Made by a program: the position numbers and the translations under genes
The notes under the pieces: generated by a model
The model's database searches: none
What the model was told of the DNA's origin: nothing
The model's input: the letters and a program-made list of their open reading frames with translations, nothing else
Assembly: GCA_033856515.1 (NCBI GenBank)
Contig: JAWVEY010000035.1
Span: 1 to 64,000 of the forward strand
DNA: 64,000 nt
Origin: JALZKA01 sp033856515
GTDB taxonomy: Bacteria > Actinomycetota > Thermoleophilia > Solirubrobacterales > 70-9
Reading direction: 5' to 3'
Part shown: in pieces, positions 24,837-32,886 of the stretch
How positions within the stretch are numbered: position 1 is the first letter of the stretch
Layout: each line of letters begins with the position of its first letter

Positions 24837-24855
24837 GAACGAGTATTTCTAGTCA

Positions 24856-26043
24856 ATGGCTCCCGAGTCCGGAGATTCAGGCGGTGGCGAGCGGCCCAAG
24901 CCGCCGCCCGATTACCGCGTCTACAAGTCCCGCAAAGGGCTCAGTCTCGGTAAGCCCGACCTCGGCTCTCTGCGCGAAAAGGTGCGGCCAAAGGGGGAGA
25001 AGGAGCCCGCCGGCCCTGAACCCACCCTCAAGCCCGAGCGAAAGGGCCGCACCTGGCTGAAATGGATCGGCATCGCGATCGGCGGCTGGCTCCTCCTCTC
25101 GTTCATCACATTCGCGATCTCGGCGACGATCCAGAAGTCGAAGCTGGCCGACACGGGCGACACCCTGGGCGGGAATCCGCTACTTGCCGCCTTTCCTCAG
25201 AACATCCTCGTCCTGGGGACCGACGTGCGCTCGGACGATTTCGCCGGTGAGGGAGAGTCCCAGAAGTGCCTGGATCAGGCCGCGAGCGGCGCGACGCCGT
25301 CGGCGTGCGCGGGAGGCGCCCGTGCCGACACGCTCATGGTCCTACGAGCCGGCGGCGGTGCATTCGAGAAGCTCTCGATCCCTCGCGATACCCAGGCAGC
25401 GATTCCGGGCAACGGGACGAACAAGATCAACGCCGCCTACGCGTTCGGCGGCGCCGAGCTTCAGGTCGAGACGGTCGAGGACTTCCTCGGCATCGACATC
25501 AACCACATTGCGATCGTCGACTTCAACGGCTTCCGCGACCTCATCGACGCGATCGGCGGTGTGGAGGTTGATCTCGAGAACCAGGTGTGCAACGAGATCT
25601 CAGGCGGCGCCTTCGGGATCGACATCGGCCCCGGCGAGGTAACGCTCTCGGGCGACAAGGCGCTCGCACTGGCGCGGACGCGGAGCTCGACCTGCGGTGA
25701 CACCACGATCGACGACACGGACCGCGCCGGCTTCCAGCAGCAGATCATGCAGGGGATGAAGGACCGGCTGACGAGTCCGACGCGCCTCCCGATCAACTTC
25801 CTCAAGGGGCCTCTCATCGGCTGGAACGCGCCGAAAGCGTTCGTCTCAGACATGGGCGCGCTCACGATGCCGCAGTTCGTCTTTGCGGCTGCGATCGGCG
25901 GTAGTTCGGACGAGTTGGTGCTGAAGCCGTCGGGCACGAGCGGCAGCAACTTGCTCGTCCCGGTCGAGGAATGCATCAGGGCCGTCAAGAAGCTGACCGG
26001 CGACGAGCCTGAGAACGACCCGATCTGCAGCCCTCCGGCCTAG
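24856..26043 (+). CDS. LytR-CpsA-Psr family cell-wall glycopolymer ligase
   Basis: A type II membrane protein: a basic Pro-rich cytoplasmic segment (1-66), one TM helix (about 68-90, LKWIGIAIGGWLLLSFITF), then the LCP domain from about residue 112 with NILVLGTDVR, ADTLMVLR, LSIPRDTQAAIPG, NKINAAYAFGG, DFNGFRDLIDAIGGV and LALARTRSS. Members transfer glycopolymers from undecaprenyl-PP to peptidoglycan. Its stop codon overlaps the stop of the convergent FmdB gene in CTAG. The divergent partner is glucokinase. Confidence 0.93.
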   Translation: MAPESGDSGGGERPKPPPDYRVYKSRKGLSLGKPDLGSLREKVRPKGEKEPAGPEPTLKPERKGRTWLKWIGIAIGGWLLLSFITFAISATIQKSKLADTGDTLGGNPLLAAFPQNILVLGTDVRSDDFAGEGESQKCLDQAASGATPSACAGGARADTLMVLRAGGGAFEKLSIPRDTQAAIPGNGTNKINAAYAFGGAELQVETVEDFLGIDINHIAIVDFNGFRDLIDAIGGVEVDLENQVCNEISGGAFGIDIGPGEVTLSGDKALALARTRSSTCGDTTIDDTDRAGFQQQIMQGMKDRLTSPTRLPINFLKGPLIGWNAPKAFVSDMGALTMPQFVFAAAIGGSSDELVLKPSGTSGSNLLVPVEECIRAVKKLTGDEPENDPICSPPA

Positions 26044-26381
26044 CTCTTCTCTGTGGAGCTCGAAGAGGAGCTCTTCTTGGAAGAGTCCGAGGAGCTCGAA
26101 GAGTCCGATGACTTCGAGGAGGATTCGCTCTTCGAAGACGAGCTCTCGGACTTCTTGCTCTCGGCCGCCGACTTCGATCGCTCCGCCGAGGACGCCTTCG
26201 ATTCCTTGCGGGCGTAGTCGGTCGTGTAGAAGCCCGAACCCTTGAAATGAACTGCGGGGGCGCTCAGGACGCGCTGCGCGGCAGCCCCGCATTCCACGCA
26301 CTTCGAGATCGGATCCTCCGACATCGACTGGAAGGCTTCGAACTCGTGGCCCTTGTCGCAGCGGTACTCGTAGATAGGCAT
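26040..26381 (-). CDS. FmdB-type zinc-ribbon protein with Ser/Lys tail
   Basis: Residues 1-45 form the short FmdB/CxxC zinc ribbon: MPIYEYRCDKGHEFEAFQSM and CVECGAAAQRV, followed by the family VHFKGSGFYTTDYARK segment. The last ~50 residues are a low-complexity acidic/basic tail of Ser, Lys and Glu (SSSSDSSKKSSSSSS). The start ATG 26381 matches the family; the open frame to 26438 does not. The role is unknown; FmdB-like proteins are proposed regulators or metal-site proteins. Confidence 0.88.
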   Translation of the reverse strand: MPIYEYRCDKGHEFEAFQSMSEDPISKCVECGAAAQRVLSAPAVHFKGSGFYTTDYARKESKASSAERSKSAAESKKSESSSSKSESSSKSSDSSSSSDSSKKSSSSSSTEKS

Positions 26382-26449
26382 CGGCGGCGGTGAGTATCGC
26401 AGCGAACCTGCGCCAAACCGGCTCGCCCTCTCTACCATCCTTGGCAGGC

Positions 26450-28108
26450 ATGGACGTCAGGGGACTCCGAATCACTCTCTCTTTGTGCGCGAGCATCGTG
26501 CTCGGTTTGGCCGCGGCCGCGCCCGCGCAGGCCGCATTCGGGATGACGATCGACAACGCCGATCCCGTCTCCACGGAGGCGGGCGCGAACAGCGACTTCA
26601 ACCTCAAGATCTCGTTTAGCGGCCTGAGCAACACCGAAAGCGTCCGCGACCTGACGGTGCACCTTCCCCCGGGGCTCGTTGGCGACCCCACGTCAACCCC
26701 GCTTTGCAGCGAGGTGCAACTGAACGCCGACGCATGCCCGGACGCGAGCAAGATCGGTTCCACTACGACGTCCGCGGTCCTTATCGCGGTCCCGCTCACG
26801 ATCCCTGGCGAGGTGTTCAACGTGCAGCCACGTACCGGCGAGCCAGCACGCCTCGGAATCGTCCTGACGCCGCCGGTGGGTGCAAAGGTGATCCTTCAGT
26901 CCGCGGCAGCACTTCGCCCGACCGACTTCGGGCTCGACACGATCCTCGAAGGCATTCCGAACACGGCCGACGGCCTGCCGTTGCGAATCTCGGGAATCGA
27001 ACTCACCCTCGACGGCGCGTTCATGCGAAACCCGACCTCGTGCGGAACCAAGACGACGACGGCGGACGCGACTTCGTATGCCTCGACGACGGCGACCGGT
27101 TCGAACACATTCGAGTCGGTGAACTGCACGGCACTTCCGTTCTCGCCGGAATTCACGGGCAACCTTGGTTCGCCCGGCCACACCGCGCAGTTCACGAAGC
27201 CGGCCCAGACGACGGTTATCTCCCAGGACGACGGCGAGGCCGGCCTCAGGCGCGCGCAGGTGAAGCTGCCCGCCGATGTCGGCGGCGACAACCCGTATCT
27301 CTCCAACACCTGCCCGCCGGCCAACTTCGTCGCCCACACGTGCCCCGACGCCTCGATCGTCGGCCAGGCGACCGCGGAGTCTCCGCTCCAGGAGGAAGCT
27401 CTGGAGGGACCGATGGCGCTGGTACACAATCCAGGCGGGCTCCCGCTCCTGGGCCTCGACCTCGAGGGGGCGCTGGCGCTCCAGCTCTACGGCAACCTCG
27501 TGGTCTCGCTGAATGGCGAGGGAGAGCTGGAGACGATGGTCCTGTTCAACGGGCTGCCGGACATTCCGATCTCGCGCTTCGAGCTGACGTTGGTGGAGGA
27601 CCGCCTCAACATCGTCGGCCGAGATCTCTGCCAGCCGCCGCCCTTCTTTTATACGACCACCTTCACCTCGTTCGCCGACGAAGTCCAGACCGGCGACGTC
27701 CAGGCGACGATCGACGGGTGTCCGCCGCCGGTGGTCGATCCGACCGCGTCGCTCAAGCTCAACAAGGCGACGAGCAGCAACCCGCGGCTCCGGGTCAAGG
27801 TGACCCAGGGTTCGGCGTTCGTGGACGAAGCGACCGTGAAGGCGCCGCCCGAAGTGAACTTTCGCGACGGGAAGTACACGGCAAAGGCCGACGGCGCGCC
27901 AGTGCCTGAATCGGCGATCCAGGTGAGCCGCAAGGAGATCACCGTCGCCGCGGCTCCCGACACTGAAGAACTTCGCATCAGGGCCGGTGGTGGCGGCGTC
28001 CACGTCAAGCACTCGGTCGTGCCCGGCGCCGAGTTGGCGTTCTCGGTCGACGTGACCGACTTGGACGCAAACCACTTCAGCCTCCCCACGCCCGTAATCG
28101 CCAACTGA
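26450..28108 (+). CDS. Large secreted protein, unknown function
   Basis: A Sec signal at residues 1-28 ends AAAAPAQAAF. The mature ~520 residues have beta-rich composition and repeated cysteine-containing blocks of the form LCSEVQLNADACPDASKIG and NTCPPANFVAHTCPDASIVG, the second being about 190 residues after the first, suggesting an internal duplication. There is a conserved FNGLPDIPISRFELTL segment and a C-terminal ~110-residue domain after DPTASLKLNKAT. I start at ATG 26450; the frame is open to 26390 but the signal peptide begins at this Met. The family was not recognised; it is likely a surface protein. Confidence 0.82.
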   Translation: MDVRGLRITLSLCASIVLGLAAAAPAQAAFGMTIDNADPVSTEAGANSDFNLKISFSGLSNTESVRDLTVHLPPGLVGDPTSTPLCSEVQLNADACPDASKIGSTTTSAVLIAVPLTIPGEVFNVQPRTGEPARLGIVLTPPVGAKVILQSAAALRPTDFGLDTILEGIPNTADGLPLRISGIELTLDGAFMRNPTSCGTKTTTADATSYASTTATGSNTFESVNCTALPFSPEFTGNLGSPGHTAQFTKPAQTTVISQDDGEAGLRRAQVKLPADVGGDNPYLSNTCPPANFVAHTCPDASIVGQATAESPLQEEALEGPMALVHNPGGLPLLGLDLEGALALQLYGNLVVSLNGEGELETMVLFNGLPDIPISRFELTLVEDRLNIVGRDLCQPPPFFYTTTFTSFADEVQTGDVQATIDGCPPPVVDPTASLKLNKATSSNPRLRVKVTQGSAFVDEATVKAPPEVNFRDGKYTAKADGAPVPESAIQVSRKEITVAAAPDTEELRIRAGGGGVHVKHSVVPGAELAFSVDVTDLDANHFSLPTPVIAN

Positions 28109-28119
28109 CAGCCCACCGC

Positions 28120-28125
28120 TAGCCT
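28120..28125 (+). promoter_or_regulatory. Putative -10 of glyS
   Basis: TAGCCT lies nine bases before the ATG of glycyl-tRNA synthetase, within the 26-base gap after the secreted-protein gene. Confidence 0.35.
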
Positions 28126-28134
28126 GCGCGGACG

Positions 28135-29511
28135 ATGGCTGACGAGGCCGGCGCGACCGGCGTGACGATGGACGAGATCGTGTCGCTTTGTAAGCGGCGC
28201 GGCTTCGTGTTCCCGTCATCCGAGATCTACGGCGGGCTGGGCTCGACCTACGACTACGGCCACTACGGCGTTCTCTTGAAGACGAACGTGAAGAACGAGT
28301 GGTGGCGTTCGATGCTCCAGGAGCGCGACGACATCGTGGCGCTCGACTCGGCGATCCTCCAGCACCCGCGCGTCTGGGAGGCCTCAGGACACCTCGCAGG
28401 GTTCACCGACCCGCTCGTCGATTGCCGCGCGTGCAAGAAGCGCTTCCGCGCCGACCACCTCGACCCGGACGAGATGTGCCCGGCGAAGGCGACCCTCCCG
28501 AAGACGGAGGACAGGACCCACGACCTGACCGAGGTGCGCCAGTTCAACCTGATGTTCGAGACCACGGTCGGTCCGGTCAAGGACACCGGCTCGCAGGCGT
28601 ACCTGCGGCCCGAGACGGCGCAGGGCATCTTCATCAACTTCAAGAACGTCCTTCAGTTCGCGCGCAAGAAGCCGCCGTTCGGCATCGCCCAGGTGGGCAA
28701 GTCGTTTCGCAACGAGATCACGCCCGGCAACTTCATCTTCCGCACTCGCGAGTTCGAGCAGATGGAGATGGAGTACTTCGTGCCGCCGGACGAGGCGCCC
28801 AAGTGGTTCGAGCACTGGTGCAAGGAGCGCTTCGAGTGGTACACGCGCCTTGGCATCAGGCCGGGCCTGCTGCGCCTGCGCCCCCACGATTCCGACGAGC
28901 TCTCGCACTACTCGTCCGGCACCTCGGACGTCGAGTACCTCTTCCCAATCGGCTGGTCGGAGCTCGAGGGAATCGCCAACCGCGGCGACTTCGACCTGAA
29001 GCAGCACACGGAGTTCTCGGGCGAGAAGCTCGAGTACTTCGACCAGGGCTCGGGCGAGCGCTACGTCCCACATGTGATCGAGCCGGCGGCCGGCGCCGAC
29101 CGCGCGACGCTCGCATTCCTCGTCGACGCGTACGAGGTGGAGACGCTCGAGGACGACAGTCAGCGGACCGTTCTGCGGCTCCATCCGCGACTTGCCCCGG
29201 TCAAGGCCGCGGTCCTTCCTCTTGTCAATAAAGAGGGAATGCCGGAGCGCGCGAGAGAGATCTTCGAAGACCTCCGCCCCGCGATGCAGGCCGAATACGA
29301 CGGGAGCGGCGCTATCGGCAAGCGGTACCGCCGCCACGACGAGATCGGCACTCCATGGGCAGTCACGATCGACGGCCAGACACTCGAAGACGGCAGCGTC
29401 ACGTTGCGCGATCGCGACTCGCTGACGCAGGAGCGAGTCCCCGCAGACGAGCTGCGAGCGCTGCTGGCGGCGAAGCTAGCCGAGGACTGGACAAGCCCAA
29501 AGCTGCGTTAG
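28135..29511 (+). CDS. glyS: Glycyl-tRNA synthetase (dimeric, single-chain type)
   Basis: A class II synthetase of the alpha2 type. The N-terminal CKRRGFVFPSSEIYGGLGST and YDYGHYGVLLK are diagnostic. Motif 2 is in QVGKSFRNEITPGNFIFRTR with FEQMEMEYFV. Cysteines CRACKKRFRADHL and DEMCPAK suggest the zinc insertion. Motif 3 and the anticodon domain occupy the C-terminal ~150 residues. The length of 458 residues fits. It is convergent with the MOSC gene. Confidence 0.96.
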   Translation: MADEAGATGVTMDEIVSLCKRRGFVFPSSEIYGGLGSTYDYGHYGVLLKTNVKNEWWRSMLQERDDIVALDSAILQHPRVWEASGHLAGFTDPLVDCRACKKRFRADHLDPDEMCPAKATLPKTEDRTHDLTEVRQFNLMFETTVGPVKDTGSQAYLRPETAQGIFINFKNVLQFARKKPPFGIAQVGKSFRNEITPGNFIFRTREFEQMEMEYFVPPDEAPKWFEHWCKERFEWYTRLGIRPGLLRLRPHDSDELSHYSSGTSDVEYLFPIGWSELEGIANRGDFDLKQHTEFSGEKLEYFDQGSGERYVPHVIEPAAGADRATLAFLVDAYEVETLEDDSQRTVLRLHPRLAPVKAAVLPLVNKEGMPERAREIFEDLRPAMQAEYDGSGAIGKRYRRHDEIGTPWAVTIDGQTLEDGSVTLRDRDSLTQERVPADELRALLAAKLAEDWTSPKLR

Positions 29512-29516
29512 CCGCC

Positions 29517-29559
29517 GAGAGTCGCCTGAGTCGCCTATGTGGCGACGGGAACGACTCTC
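29517..29559. terminator. Inverted repeat between convergent glyS and the MOSC gene
   Basis: Outer arms GAGAGTCG (29517-29524) and CGACTCTC (29552-29559) enclose a second hairpin GTCGCC-TATGT-GGCGAC (29530-29546). It overlaps the MOSC stop codon and lacks a T tract, so it may end transcription from both sides inefficiently. Confidence 0.4.
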
Positions 29560-30110
29560 AGCGTGTCGCCGGTGCGGACGGTGCCTTGCACCACGACTCG
29601 GGTGTTCATGCCCCTGAGGCGGAGCCCCCGGCCCACCTCGGAGTTCACGAGCTTCATCGCGTCAACTCCGAAGCGCTTCACGAACTTGCCGCAACCCAGA
29701 TGCGGCTCCTCGGTGACCTCCAGGACAGCGGTGCCGATCTCGATCCGGGTCCCGGGCGGAAGGTTGGCCTCACTCAAATCGAGGTCGACGTAGAGCTGGT
29801 CGCCCGCCTGAGCCCATCCTTCAGGATCGTTGCCGCCAGAAACGAGCGCGGCGGCACGGGCGCTCATCAGGGTGACCTGGGTCTCGAGATTCGGGGCGCC
29901 GGTGCGCTGGCTAGGCCGGTAGGACCACATATCGCCCACGAGCCCGGAATCAACGTCGAGCTCTGCCTCCTCCAGGATCTCCCGCTCCTCGGTCGCCGGT
30001 CTGCGGGCGATGAGCTGCAGCGTGCCCTCGCGTACTGGAGCCGAGCGCACCTCGTCGAGTCCGGCTTCGAGTGCGCTCATTTCGAGTTGGGCAACCGGGG
30101 CGATGGACAC
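29535..30110 (-). CDS. MOSC-domain protein
   Basis: A beta-strand-rich MOSC domain (MoCo sulfurase C-terminal) of the stand-alone type. GLVGDMWSYRP and the Cys-containing EEPHLGCGKFVKRFG are the recognisable parts; the Cys is the proposed sulfur carrier. The family acts in molybdenum cofactor sulfuration, N-hydroxylated base detoxification, or is unknown. The GTG at 30110 lies seven bases after TACCCT; an alternative ATG is 30 bases in. Length 191 residues. Confidence 0.85.
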   Translation of the reverse strand: MSIAPVAQLEMSALEAGLDEVRSAPVREGTLQLIARRPATEEREILEEAELDVDSGLVGDMWSYRPSQRTGAPNLETQVTLMSARAAALVSGGNDPEGWAQAGDQLYVDLDLSEANLPPGTRIEIGTAVLEVTEEPHLGCGKFVKRFGVDAMKLVNSEVGRGLRLRGMNTRVVVQGTVRTGDTLRVVPVAT

Positions 30111-30117
30111 GATCCCC

Positions 30118-30123
30118 AGGGTA
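30118..30123 (-). promoter_or_regulatory. Putative -10 of the MOSC gene
   Basis: The minus strand reads TACCCT, seven bases before the GTG start. Confidence 0.35.
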
Positions 30124-30138
30124 CGAACCCGCGATGCG

Positions 30139-30792
30139 TCAGGCGCGACGGTTCCAGCGGACGCCCTCGCCCAGGCGCTCGAGGCCGATCCAGTTCACGC
30201 CCATCGCGACCTCGACCACGCGCTCGCGGGGCACCTCCGGGTGTTCGATCCACCATCCCGCAAGGAACTGGATCCCGCCCGCCATGAGGTGGGCGAGGAT
30301 CGCGACCGTCGTCTCGATGTCGAGATCGCCCGGTTCCGGTTCCGGCGCGTCCTGGGCCATGATCGACGCGATGGTCGAGGCGGCCTCCTCGCGAAGGCGG
30401 TCGATCGTCTCGCCGGCGACCGGGTCGGAGACGTTCGTGGTCAGTAGGCGGAGGATCGCCGGGCGCTCCGATGCGAAGACGAGGAATGCGTCGATGCCGG
30501 CGCGCAGCCGCTCCTCGTCAGTCGCCTCGGTGCCGACCGCACTCACCACGGCCTCGATCAGCTCGTGGAGGTAGGTGTCGAGGAGGACGACCTGCAACTC
30601 GCGCTTCGACGAGAAGTGCTCGTAAATCAATGCCTTCGAAATGCCGCCGCGGTTAGCGACATCGTCGAGCGACGCTTCGGAGAAGCCGCGCTCTGAGAAC
30701 ACGGCGAGCGCAGCCTCGAGAATCGCCGTGCGGCGATCCGCGGCGGACAGGCGCCTTCGCGCCGGCGCCTGAGTGCCGGATGACCTCTCCAT
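30139..30792 (-). CDS. TetR-family transcriptional repressor
   Basis: The N-terminal HTH is at about residues 20-66: RTAILEAALAVFSERGF, SLDDVANRGGISKALIYEHF and SSKRELQVVLL. The C-terminal ligand domain ends with an AMGVNWIGLERLG segment. Length 217 residues. It is divergent from the R2lox-SCP2 gene across a 77-base gap that holds an 11-bp-arm palindrome overlapping both -10 elements, so it very likely represses itself and that oxidase; the inducer is unknown. Confidence 0.9.
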   Translation of the reverse strand: MERSSGTQAPARRRLSAADRRTAILEAALAVFSERGFSEASLDDVANRGGISKALIYEHFSSKRELQVVLLDTYLHELIEAVVSAVGTEATDEERLRAGIDAFLVFASERPAILRLLTTNVSDPVAGETIDRLREEAASTIASIMAQDAPEPEPGDLDIETTVAILAHLMAGGIQFLAGWWIEHPEVPRERVVEVAMGVNWIGLERLGEGVRWNRRA

Positions 30793-30799
30793 CGCTCGA

Positions 30800-30832
30800 A
30801 GGCTACTAACTGACCGCTGAGTCAGTTAGTAT
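30800..30832. promoter_or_regulatory. TetR operator overlapping divergent promoters
   Basis: A perfect inverted repeat, TACTAACTGAC (30804-30814) and GTCAGTTAGTA (30821-30831), has 11-bp arms with a 6-base centre. The TetR gene's putative -10 TAGCCT (30800-30805, minus strand, 7 bases before the ATG) touches one arm, and the R2lox gene's putative -10 TAGTAT (30827-30832, plus) lies in the other. Binding would block both promoters. Confidence 0.8.
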
Positions 30833-30869
30833 CCGGCCACCGCGGGCGACCAAAAAACGGAGGTAGACG

Positions 30870-32165
30870 GTGAGCGTTGCGCAGAACGACGGGATCAGGG
30901 CGGCTAACGCGATCTCCTACGACGATCTCTACCGCCGCTGGGAAACCTCCAACTGGAGCGCCACGTCGATCGACCTCACCGAGGATGCGAAGGGCTGGGC
31001 CGCACTCACCGACATTCAGAAGAAGTCGGGGCTGTGGATCTACTCGATGTTCTTCTACGGCGAGGACTCCGTCGCCGACAACCTCTCCCCCTACATCGAC
31101 GCAGCGCCGCGCGAGGAGCAGAAGTACTTCCTGGCGACCCAACAGGTCGACGAGGTCCGCCACGCGGTCTTCTTCCATCGCTTCTTCAAGGAGGTCATCG
31201 GCGCCGGCGACACGATCCAGGCCACGCTCGCCTCGACCGAGCCCGAGCTCAACTGGGGCTATCGCAACGTCTTCAGCCGCCTCGACCGGATGGCCGAGGA
31301 GCTCCGCCGCGATCGCTCCCTGCCGAAGTTCGCCCAGGCGATCGCGCTCTACCACATGGTCGTGGAAGCCTCGATGGCCCAGCCGGGCCAGCACTTCATC
31401 GAGGACTTCTTCGCAAACGAGGGGACGCTGCCGGGCTTCACCGAAGGCATGGCGAACGTTTCCCGCGACGAGCAGCGCCACATCGGCTTCGGCGTCAAGG
31501 TGCTCTCCGAGCTGTTCTCAGAGTCGGACGAGTGCAAGGCCGCGGTGCACGAGCTGCTCCTCGACGTGATGCCCTACGTTGCCGCCGTCTTCAACCCGCC
31601 GAACTTCGACCGCGAGTACACGCGCTGCTACGGCTTCGAGATGGAGGACATCTTCGAGTTCGGCATGAAGTCGGTGTTGACGAAGTGGCGCGCGATCGGC
31701 TGGCCGCTCGAGGAGATGCCCGGCGTCTTCCCCGTGGACTACTCGCTCGAGCACTCAGAGCTCGCGAAGCGCCAGATCAAGCTGCTCGAGGCAAAGATCA
31801 TCGGCGAGCCCCACCCCCACCCCGACTCGGACCCCGAAGTCCAGGGGCTCTTCTTCGACCTCGTTGCTCGCTCTGCGAACACCGCAACCGTCAACGGCAA
31901 GCCGTTCACGATCCAGTGGCGCTTCGAGGATGCCGACCCGTGGCACGTGATCGTCGCGAACGGCTCGACCCGCGCCCAGCACGGTGTCGCCCCGGATCCC
32001 GACCTCACCTGGGAGACGACGTGGGCGAAGTGGATCGGCCTCTCGAAGGGCACTATCGATCCGAAGCGCGCGGTTCTCAGCCGCGACCTGCGCTTCCACG
32101 GAAAGCTCCGCGAGCTCTACCGCTTCACGAAGACCTTCCCGCGCAGGCGCAGCCCGACGGCCTGA
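30870..32165 (+). CDS. R2-like ligand-binding oxidase (R2lox) fused to an SCP2 lipid-binding domain
   Basis: Residues 1 to about 310 are ferritin-like, related to ribonucleotide reductase R2. All six metal ligands of R2lox are visible: E65 (FFYGEDSVAD), E95 and H98 (QQVDEVRHAVFF), E166 (YHMVVEAS), E201 and H204 (SRDEQRHIGFG). V68 and Y161 occupy the positions of the Val-Tyr ether crosslink known in Mycobacterium R2lox. Residues about 325-425 (VNGKPFTIQWRF, DLTWETTWAKWIG) form an SCP2 sterol-carrier domain. R2lox binds a long-chain fatty acid at a Mn/Fe site, so a lipid substrate is likely. GGAGGT precedes the GTG start. Confidence 0.88.
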   Translation: MSVAQNDGIRAANAISYDDLYRRWETSNWSATSIDLTEDAKGWAALTDIQKKSGLWIYSMFFYGEDSVADNLSPYIDAAPREEQKYFLATQQVDEVRHAVFFHRFFKEVIGAGDTIQATLASTEPELNWGYRNVFSRLDRMAEELRRDRSLPKFAQAIALYHMVVEASMAQPGQHFIEDFFANEGTLPGFTEGMANVSRDEQRHIGFGVKVLSELFSESDECKAAVHELLLDVMPYVAAVFNPPNFDREYTRCYGFEMEDIFEFGMKSVLTKWRAIGWPLEEMPGVFPVDYSLEHSELAKRQIKLLEAKIIGEPHPHPDSDPEVQGLFFDLVARSANTATVNGKPFTIQWRFEDADPWHVIVANGSTRAQHGVAPDPDLTWETTWAKWIGLSKGTIDPKRAVLSRDLRFHGKLRELYRFTKTFPRRRSPTA

Positions 32166-32173
32166 GGGATCGG

Positions 32174-32179
32174 TAGCCT
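32174..32179 (+). promoter_or_regulatory. Possible -10 of the 32214 gene
   Basis: TAGCCT lies 34 bases before the ATG, leaving room for a short leader with the GGGGAGGG ribosome site at 32202-32208. Confidence 0.3.
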
Positions 32180-32213
32180 GGCTTTGGATAGGCAATCGAA
32201 ACGGGGAGGGACC

Positions 32214-32879
32214 ATGGGCCGGACGATGAGGACTTGCGTCGTAGCACTGGGGGCGTTTGGTATTGCGGCCGCGTTCGCCATGGCGGCGCCGCCAAACGGC
32301 AACTTCGAGTCGGGCTCCTTCGACGGGTGGAAGACCGTCGACGAGGAGGGGGGCGGCTCGCCCCGCTCGAATTCCAAGGGCAAGTGGCAGGTCTATAAGA
32401 ACCAACTCAAGTACGGCGAGTCGCCGCCACCCCGCCGGGGCATTGGCGGTGGTCCGAATGCGAAGCTTGCCGAGCCACCACAGGGGACCTACGCAGCCGG
32501 GCTGGCCTCGCAAGGACCGGGCACGCACATCCTGTACCGCAAGATCACCGTGTCCGGCGGTCAGGAGCTGAGCCTTCAACTCGCCTACTTCAATACGGCT
32601 GGGGAATTCTTCGTCCAGAACGACCTGGATTCGGACACTGGGGCTAACCAGCAGCTTCGTGTGGACATCATGGAGCCAGACGCGCCGATCGACTCGCTCG
32701 AACCCGCGGACATCGTGGAGAACGTGTTCCGCACAAACGAAGGGGACGACTCGAAGCGCAACTACTTCAAGCGGAAGACCGATCTGGACGCAGGCGAGTA
32801 TCGCCTCCGGATCGCCGAGGTAGACAACCAGGCTGAGTTCCTGGTCGGGGTCGACGCCGTGAAGCTGACGGGGAACTAG
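32214..32879 (+). CDS. Secreted protein, unknown function
   Basis: A Sec signal at residues 1-24 (MGRTMRTCVVALGAFGIAAA then FAMAAP). The mature part begins PNGNFESGSFDGWKTV, a motif typical of carbohydrate-binding-like jelly-roll modules, followed by an extended domain ending FLVGVDAVKLTG, which resembles the last strand of such modules. There are no cysteines in the mature protein. Start ATG 32214 has GGGGAGGG upstream. It is convergent with the MMPL gene, with 7 bases between stops. Confidence 0.78.
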   Translation: MGRTMRTCVVALGAFGIAAAFAMAAPPNGNFESGSFDGWKTVDEEGGGSPRSNSKGKWQVYKNQLKYGESPPPRRGIGGGPNAKLAEPPQGTYAAGLASQGPGTHILYRKITVSGGQELSLQLAYFNTAGEFFVQNDLDSDTGANQQLRVDIMEPDAPIDSLEPADIVENVFRTNEGDDSKRNYFKRKTDLDAGEYRLRIAEVDNQAEFLVGVDAVKLTGN

Positions 32880-32886
32880 GGAGGCG

